Below, one piece after another: positions 57,527 to 64,000 of a stretch of DNA of 64,000 nucleotides. Origin of the DNA: Collybia mongolica (lineage: Eukaryota > Basidiomycota > Agaricomycetes > Agaricales > Clitocybaceae); contig JAAXNY010000024.1 in assembly GCA_013420905.1 (NCBI GenBank), positions 84,197-148,196 on the forward strand. Direction: 5' to 3'. Below the pieces are notes generated by a model, which was given only the letters and a program-made list of their open reading frames with translations, was not told where the DNA came from and ran no database searches. Position 1 is the first letter of the stretch. The number at the start of each line of letters is the position of its first letter. A program made the translations under genes and the position numbers.

Positions 57527-60353
57527 CAGGCGATGTTCGTGGTTATGTTCAAGTATCTAAGGACCTTCGACAGAAGGAGAGAGACCGACGAGAATGAAAA
57601 AAAGCGGAAAAGGAGGTTGAAAGTGTTGGAAAAAGAGGATCTGGGCGCCAGCAGAATATAAAGCTCCCGCGCTTGGCGGAGTCGGAAATTCCCTTGTCAC
57701 TCTAAGAATAGATCAGGGCTACTTGGCGGCAGGGCACGGACCAGTTTGCACGTGCGCAATCTAGACTCGGCTCTTCTTTTCTGCATTCAACGTCGACTGT
57801 GACGCCCAACCATCGATATTCACCACCCATAGCGAGAACCGGTGCAAGCTCTACCTAGGCACCGCAGAAATCCTTTCATAAAACGCCCACTGTCAACTCA
57901 AAGAATGCTCGTCAACAGCGTGGAAACTGACAACTGGCGGAAGTTGATCAACAATGTCAATAAAAGATGGGCGTCATAACTTAGCTACTTGTTATTCGAG
58001 TATAAAACCACGAAGGCTACCCTCGTACTGGTGAGCCTTTTCCTCAATGAACTGTTCTCTTGAAAAACCTCACCATTTTGCTAGGAAATTCAGACATTAA
58101 CAGTGAGACTTCGGCTCTGATCGCATCGCCTCCGATACGGCTGCGTATCGACCTTCTCACCATCTTCTCCATAATGATTGTCCGATGATCCCAAACTGGT
58201 ATGTGATGGCTTTGTTCCAATGCTCAATCTAAATGTTATCACCAGGCCGCCGTTGAAGCACGCGCGTCAAGGCGCCGTCCACTGTGTTTATGGGACCTTC
58301 AGCCATTTCTCAACGACCTTATTTTCCTCTATACGAACTCCCCTCCCACATTCCTTTGTAACATCTGATTCCCGTCGGATTTGCATGCGGCTTAATGCCA
58401 TGTCCGGGGAAGGATCGCCGCCAGTTCCCATATGTGTTTCCCCCATTCGTGGCGCGGCGCAGCACAATTATGTGTGCCTCTAAGGCGAGCACGAGGACTT
58501 TACCCACAACCACGGCGTGTGTCCTTCTCACATACGTCAAAAGTGACTCGGGATGTTGGGATTTGTTGGGAAGAAGAGTTTTGAGGTTGCGCTGGGTTGT
58601 GAAATATGGAAGCAACTAAGGTGCGCATTCATTACATCACATCCACTATCATCAAATAACGGCTGTCCTCCAAAACGTGACGCCTCATGTCTTTTTGCAG
58701 TTACAATTTTTCCTCGGGCTTCGTGTAGCTCCAGAACGACGCCTAAAACAAGACCTCGAGCTAGCTCGAAACATCGACATCAGGGTCTCCAATTTCCTGC
58801 CAACCATCGACACGACACCAGTCTCATCACCATCTCCCCTACCTGCTTCTCTGTATTGTCGTTACATCGTCCAACATGAGGGGTTCCTGGATTTCGCTCA
58901 CCCCGGTCATCTGTCCTTCAGGTGATGCAGAGCACTACGCGCGAAAGAAGCCATCTATAATACAGCGTAGAGTTGGTAGGAAGGCACTTCGGAGCGAAAG
59001 CAGTTGTGGCAGTACGACATGTGGGACGTGGCCGTTATTGGACCGGAAATTGGAGGGAGATTATGCTTATGGTATGAATCTAACGCCGGTCACAGTGATG
59101 CCAGCTTCGAGGAACATGCAAATCACAGCGCGTTGTTGGATGGTCTTTTGCGTCTCACGATGTACATAAAGACTTGCAACGCCTTGATAAGTGTCTGCAC
59201 GGACGCCCGAGGAGTTAAGAACGACCCCAGGTCGGGCATCGGTTGGCACTACAATACAAGGTTGAGATTTCGAACGTGGTCTCGAGAATCGGTGAGTCTT
59301 CTCACTTCATGGCAATAAAAGTCATCGAATAGGATTTCTCTAGCAAACGTCGTTGTTGTTGGACTGAGACGGTGGAATCTTCGCGACCCTTCATCTTCAA
59401 CTAGTTACAGCTCCAGTGAATATACATTAAATGTCATTTTGATTTTCGTAGAGCGACCGCCCCCATCCCCAGTTTAACCCTGAACCAGCTCCACAACCAC
59501 CCGCCCTAAGCATAATCCAGTTGATTGTTCCGAATTTCATAAAAGTACCCTAACCCACCGATCTTCATATCGAGCCGAGCGACCAGACAGTCTAGATCCA
59601 TGCAAAAGCTTTCGTGAATTGCCTCTACGGAGGGTTGGTGCCAATTCCACTCATATAGTCCCACACTATCTTATCGAACGTTGCAATTCTCTCTGCCTGC
59701 TTTTCTTCGCTCCGTGCTAACGTTACTCCTCCATGCCAAGTTTCACAATTTTCGCTATGCTGAAATCAAATTTTATTCCAGGGACGTGATCGCTTTTTTG
59801 AAATTGGTTACTCAAAGCTGGTCTGGTTCGTTCGAAGTTTGTTTCGTGAGTGGGACGTTGGATGCCACGTCGTTTCACAAGGTCAAGGTTTTCCTGATTT
59901 TCGAAGGCCGACCTCTTTCTCGTTGTAGGGTGTATTTGACAGCACTTAACTGGGGCAGAGCATTGCTTCATGCTCCCTATCATTTATTTATTAATTAGTA
60001 CTGCTCCATTTTGCTAAGATATCAAAGTACCCCCAGGGTGCTAGACCGTCCTCACTATCCCTTCATATAGTCCACTCCGCAAAACACTCATCTTGATGCA
60101 AGTCTGCGGCACTATCTTCAACTGGAATGCTCCATCCACAACGAGAGAAATACGCCACCACTTGGTGAAAACAAAGGTATGACTAGATTTGCAGATGTTA
60201 TGTTAAAGCTCTGGCCATGCCCATTAGACTGAAATAATTCCAGTGTTACAACGAACTTCTATACATTTAAGTATTCTGCGACTTTCGGTTCCATTACTCC
60301 TAAACAGTGATTGGCTATTGTCAACAAATAAAAGTGAGTTATTTGACCAACCT
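57527..60353. other. Gene-free interval
   Basis: Upstream region of copy 3, then short ORFs without motifs. Plus-strand 58700-58920 and 59681-59998 are open, but I cannot assign them. Confidence 0.45.
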
Positions 60354-60387
60354 TTTAGGTTTAGGGTTAGGGAGGAACAGTTTAGGG
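60354..60387 (+). repeat. Short interstitial telomere-like tract
   Basis: TTTTAGGTTTAGGGTTAGGG at 60354-60373, followed by TTTAGGG at 60381. The same 20-mer begins the terminal array at 63875. Confidence 0.8.
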
Positions 60388-60860
60388 TGGAACGAGCAAC
60401 CGAGCGAAGCGAGGTTGCGAGTGACTTTGGTACGATGAGTTGCGTTACAAACAAGCAACAGGGTTGGGGGAATCCCCCACCCGACCTGTTTCGTATAAGT
60501 ACTCATCAGGCCTGTTTGTTAATGTTTAATCAGTTTCTCCGCTCGCGCCGCCGCACCGTTACGGCGCGCGCACGGTTTTTCCGAGCGACCACAGCGTAAA
60601 CCCCTCAGACACATGTTGCGCCATGTGAGGGGGTGTGCGCTGGCATGCGCGCTCGACGCGCATGGAACGCGGTCCATATTGGCCCGCCCTACCTTAGTAT
60701 TTATCCGATACGCGGATCAATTTCGGTTAGCTATTCACCGACGCGGATCAATAAAGACGATGGATCTCGTGCCTGGATCTTATCTTCTTTTAGCCGCGCT
60801 ATACTTAGGCGCCGGGCCCCATCGGGCCGGCTACTTAACCTAATAATCTACTTGTGAAGA
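60388..60860. other. CpG-rich subtelomeric segment
   Basis: Between the interstitial telomere tract and the first tandem repeat the sequence is rich in CG (GCGCGCGC, CGCGGATC twice near 60712-60747) compared with AT-rich DNA distal to it. No gene is supported. Confidence 0.4.
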
Positions 60861-60866
60861 ACATGG

Positions 60867-61150
60867 GTATGTTCCAGTCGCAGTCGTTGGCAGTCGTTGG
60901 CTAGCCATCCACAGTCATCCACAGTCGTTGGCAGTCGTACGACTCTTTGATAGTCCTCTGAAGTGTGTTTCTACCATGATTCAAACTTACATTGCTCTCA
61001 TGTATGTTCCAGTTGCAGTTGTTGGCAGTCGTTGGCCAGCCATCCACAGTCATCCACAGTCATTGGCAGTCGTACGACTCCCACCAAACCTGACTTTGTA
61101 GTCCTCTGAAGTGTATTTCTACCATAATTCAAACTTACATTGCTCTCATG
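60867..61150. repeat. Imperfect tandem repeat, about 135-bp period, two units
   Basis: Units at 60867 and 61002 share GTATGTTCCAGT, GCAGTCGTTGG, CATCCACAGTCATCCACAGT, GCAGTCGTACGACTC, TAGTCCTCTGAAGTGT and TTCAAACTTACATTGCTCTC. Smaller internal repeats of the GTTGGCAGTC kind occur in each. A third partial unit (GTCATTGGCAGTCATACGACTC) ends near 61205. Confidence 0.8.
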
Positions 61151-61449
61151 CCTCATACTGACAACAGAATGTACGCCCAGTATTGTCATTGGCAGTCATA
61201 CGACTCCATCCAAAAGTTGTGCACCTCACTTACAGATCAGACACATCACCCATCCACCATCACTCTCACACTCAAACACAACCTCAAAGTGATCTTAATT
61301 TAAAGTGAGAACAGAGTATGATATCAAGTAGTGCCCCTAAAAAAAATACATTGCTAAAAATACATCTCAACCTACACTGACCCCCTACACTGACCATATA
61401 CAAGCAAGATGCACACCCTGAAAAGAGAAGGGTCAGTTGAAAGGTTAGA

Positions 61450-61890
61450 GTGTATGCTTTCAGAAACACCCAGGCTCGGGATGTGTTGTTGAGCGGTTAT
61501 CCTGCAGTTAATTAAATGAGTTGGTTACAGTTAGTGGCAGGTAAGAGCAGGTACTCACCATATGCAATGGTGAAGCGCATAGGGAAAGAGGTGTGGTCAA
61601 TCAAAAGAGATCCATGAACGCTCTCAGGAACACCCTCTCTTGGGGCATACGGTTCAACGGTTGTCGTGCAATAAAAAAATGAATTTATAGGGCCAGGATG
61701 AAGAGCAGGCACTCACCATATAGAACAAAGGCACAAACCGTGACAAGCACACGGTCGTTCAATAGAGTATTAACAACGCATCCAGGAGCACCAAGCGTTA
61801 TGCCATACAGATCGGCGGTTGTCTTGCAATAAAAAGTTTGAGTTTATGGGGTGGGGTGATGAGGAGGCACTAACTCGGTATATGACAAAG
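61450..61890. repeat. Imperfect tandem repeats, about 120-140 bp, three to four units
   Basis: Recurring pattern: CAGGAACACC / CAGGAGCACC, then CGGTTGTC-TGCAATAAAAA, then AAGAGCAGGCACTCACCATAT. Units begin near 61455, 61615 and 61770, each with substitutions. Confidence 0.6.
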
Positions 61891-62033
61891 TCAATCGTTC
61901 ATTGTGTGCATGGGACGTCCAGAGGGAGGGAATTCAGCGCATTCAGGAACCATAGGTGGTTTTGTGAACGGCCCAGAACTCGGCATACAATGAGCAAAAT
62001 AATCAGTGAGGAGATCAAGTGAGGACTTACTCA

Positions 62034-62105
62034 CCTAATAATCTGATCCAAAGAAACTCACGTGAGTTTCCTAATAATCTGATCCAAAGAAACTCACGTG
62101 AGTTT
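62034..62105. repeat. 2 x 36-bp tandem repeat containing a 16-bp palindrome
   Basis: 62034-62069 and 62070-62105 are identical. Each ends with AAACTCACGTGAGTTT, a perfect palindrome centred on CACGTG (E-box core). Confidence 0.85.
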
Positions 62106-62635
62106 CCAGTGCTGCAGTGCTGCAGTGCAGCACTCAGGGTCCAATGCTGCAGTGCTGCAGTGCTGCATCAAGGGTCCTCTGCAGCATTAAGGGTCCACCC
62201 AGAGTGCTGCAGTGCTGCATTAAGGGTCCTCTGCAGCATTAAGGGTCCACTCCCCAGTGCTGCAGAGTGCTGCACTAAGGGTCCAGTGCTGCAGTGCTGC
62301 AGAGTGCTGCACAAAGGGTCCAGTGCTGCAGTGCTGCAGCCAAAGCCTGATGCTGCAGCACTCAGGGTCCAGTGCTGCACCTCTAAGAGTAGAAATGCTG
62401 CAGAGTGCTGCAGTGCTGCAGTAAGGGTCTAGTGCTGCATAGATTACAGGTAGGAGTGCTGCAGAGTGCTGCAGTGCTGCAGTAAGGGTCTAGTGCTGCA
62501 TTAAGGGTCCAGTGCTGCAGTGCTGCATAGATTACAGGTAGGAGTGCTGCAGAGTGCTGCAGTGCTGCAGAGTGCTGCAGTGCTGCATTAAGGGTCCAGT
62601 GCTGCAGTCAGGGTCCAGTGCTGCAGTGCTGCAGA
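62106..62635. repeat. CTGCAG-rich minisatellite
   Basis: Runs of an 8-bp AGTGCTGC unit (giving CTGCAG sites) interrupted by TAAGGGTCC-type spacers and two copies of a TAGATTACAGGTAGGAG segment (about 62441 and 62528). The plus strand is open at 62019-62432 only because the repeat lacks stops; I do not treat it as coding. Confidence 0.9.
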
Positions 62636-62928
62636 CCGAAAAAATTACAAAAAAATCTACAAGTCATAAATGAAAAAAAGTTTTAAAAATCTCATATAAT
62701 TGAAACTTGATTCAACCAAGTTGAAGATCTTATCTAAGATCAGATTCCAAACAAAAGATGAAAGTCTAATCTAAGATTGAAATCTACCATCAAATCTAAG
62801 ATCTGATTAACATATTCAAACTCAGACTACCTATATATACCAGAGTGTTAGCTTGAATATTCCCACCCTTCTCTTAACCCCCACATAAATTGTTCCCACA
62901 CTCTTAACTTCTAACACAAGTTTTAAAT

Positions 62929-63874
62929 ATGGTTTACTTTGCTTGCTCATCTTGTGGACTTGCTACTTTTACAGATAGAGGATCAAGGGATACCCATACA
63001 GCTAAATGTATCTCAACAACCATTCTTACTTTTCCTACTGGTAATGTCAAGGTAACCAAGAATGAAGAGGGTAAATTTTTATGCCAATGCAGTTCTTCTC
63101 TCTGCAAAAAAATATATAGTGGATCTAAAAGCCTCAAACAACATATTAAAAAGGTAATAGCAAGTGAAAATGCATACTGGGTTGAAGTAAGAAAGTTTTA
63201 ATTGTCTGGGATTTTTAAAACTTAACCAGTGTTTATATTCTCAGTTACAAGAACCCAATGCAGTCCAGGCTGATCCAACAGTGGCTACACCTGTTGAGGT
63301 GGGCCAGCTACAATTATTAAAATGATTAGTAAATAATACTGAGATGACCACTCCAGAACCCACCTATAGCAGAACCAGTATCAAGCCATAATGGTGGAAT
63401 TGAAGACATGGAAACAGAAGTAAACAAGTTTTAAAAGTCTGAGAAATTTAAAACTTAGATGATATCAATTAGATACCAGTTCTAAATATCCAGCCTGAGG
63501 TAGAACCTGAAGTTGTAATACCAGAGGAACAGGCTGTACCCTTTACAGCTCAACCTTCAGACCAACCCATGGAGGTAGCTGAGGTAGTTGAAAAGGAGGT
63601 TTCAAATTCCATGGCAAATGAAAATGATACTGATGATGAACAGGAGCTCAGGGTATGTTTAGTCCTGAAGATTATATCAAGTTTTAATATATATTTCAAG
63701 GGAAATGCCTACCTGGATTCTATTGGCCTCAAGGTCAATACAGTTCTGTGTGCATTGGTTTGCATGGCCTGCAAAGTAGCTGTACTTTCTAGCCAGGTCA
63801 AAAGGCATTTCAAGGACTCCCACCCTAGTGCCAGCATTACTATTGACAGGGATTTGATACAAGCTGCCTGTGGT
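62929..63874 (+). CDS. Subtelomeric zinc-finger protein, 3' end cut by the telomere
   Basis: Five exons, all phase 0: 62929-63153, 63245-63298, 63357-63419, 63473-63652, and 63701 onward. The N-terminus has FACSSCGLATFTDRGSRDTH and FLCQCSSSLCKKIYSGSKSLKQH, two zinc-finger-like C/H clusters. The middle is acidic (QPEVEPEVVIPEEQ type). Exon 5 reads YLDSIGLKVNTVLCALVCMA and CKVAVLSSQVKRHFKDSHP, a C2H2-like finger resembling the OrsD/DUF3505 type seen at the N-termini of some basidiomycete telomere-linked helicases. The frame passes without a stop into the TTAGGG array. No helicase domain is present, so the rest has been lost. The helicase link is inference. Confidence 0.6.
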
Positions 63875-64000
63875 TTTAGGTTTAGGGTTAGGGTTAGGTT
63901 AGGGTTAGGGTTAGGGTTAGGGTTAGGGTTAGGGTTAGGGTTAGGGTTAGGGTTAGGGTTAGGGTTAGGGTTAGGGTTAGGGTTAGGGTTAGGGTTAGGG
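63875..64000 (+). repeat. Terminal telomere array (TTAGGG)n
   Basis: Starts with variant units (TTTTAGG, TTTAGGG), one short TTAGG near 63895, then uniform TTAGGG to the last base. The G-rich strand points 5'->3' to the window end, as at a right chromosome end. Confidence 0.97.

Noticed and set aside
62019..62432. 137-codon plus-strand ORF with CC- and AAL-rich repeats
   Set aside because: It is a translation of the CTGCAG minisatellite, which lacks stop codons in that frame; not a gene.
1..64000. CRISPR arrays, bacterial operons, rRNA genes
   Set aside because: The sequence is eukaryotic; tandem repeats seen are subtelomeric satellites without spacer structure, and no rRNA segments were recognised.

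Overview
This window looks like the right-hand end of a chromosome (or of an assembled chromosome arm) from a mushroom-forming basidiomycete, probably Agaricomycetes. The reasons are: it ends at base 64000 in a TTAGGG array running 5'->3' toward the end; genes carry many short (about 45-90 bp) GT-AG introns; and the families seen (F-box arrays, GPI-anchored 'macrofage activating glycoprotein'-like proteins, a Crinkler-like protein, a KDZ transposase with CxC2-type cysteines) are typical of that group. I cannot name the species.

Layout. 1-2076: a multi-intron type-B carboxylesterase on the minus strand that runs off the left edge. 2.1-21 kb: gene-poor, repeat-rich DNA with one F-box gene (4.6-6.1 kb), one real tRNA-Glu(CTC) with an intron, at least five tRNA-like elements with acceptor and T-arm stems but odd anticodon arms, dispersed repeats attached to them, and one small secreted SH3-like protein (16.75-17.2 kb). 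21.9-22.4 kb: a small unknown gene with a good TATA box. 23.5-29.9 kb: three co-directional F-box paralogues and a fourth decayed copy. 30-35 kb: no gene I can support.

35.0-36.1 kb: a truncated copy of the proteasome lid subunit RPN7, head to head with a truncated Crinkler-like ORF. 37.0-45.5 kb: the most interesting block, a KDZ-type DNA transposon. I could thread its transposase through eight exons into an uninterrupted 1081-aa reading frame, followed by four further genes (187, 200, 148 and 596 aa), each of which also splices into a complete frame. The order is transposase(-), A(-), B(+), C(-), D(+), so A/B and C/D are divergent pairs. A and D share an N-terminal module, and D carries a homeodomain-like WFNNR motif.

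46.9-47.2 kb: an exact 108-bp tandem duplication. 47.4-57.5 kb: three minus-strand paralogues (360, 369, 369 aa) of a secreted GPI-anchored cysteine-rich family with the same five-exon structure, separated by gene-free spacers. 57.5-60.3 kb: nothing supportable. 60.35-64 kb: classical subtelomere, with a short interstitial telomere tract, imperfect tandem repeats, a 36-bp palindrome-containing duplication, a CTGCAG-rich minisatellite, and a five-exon zinc-finger gene whose reading frame runs straight into the terminal telomere array, as if a broken gene had been healed by telomere addition.

All splice models were made by eye from frame, GT/AG and similarity to remembered family motifs; no search or alignment was run.
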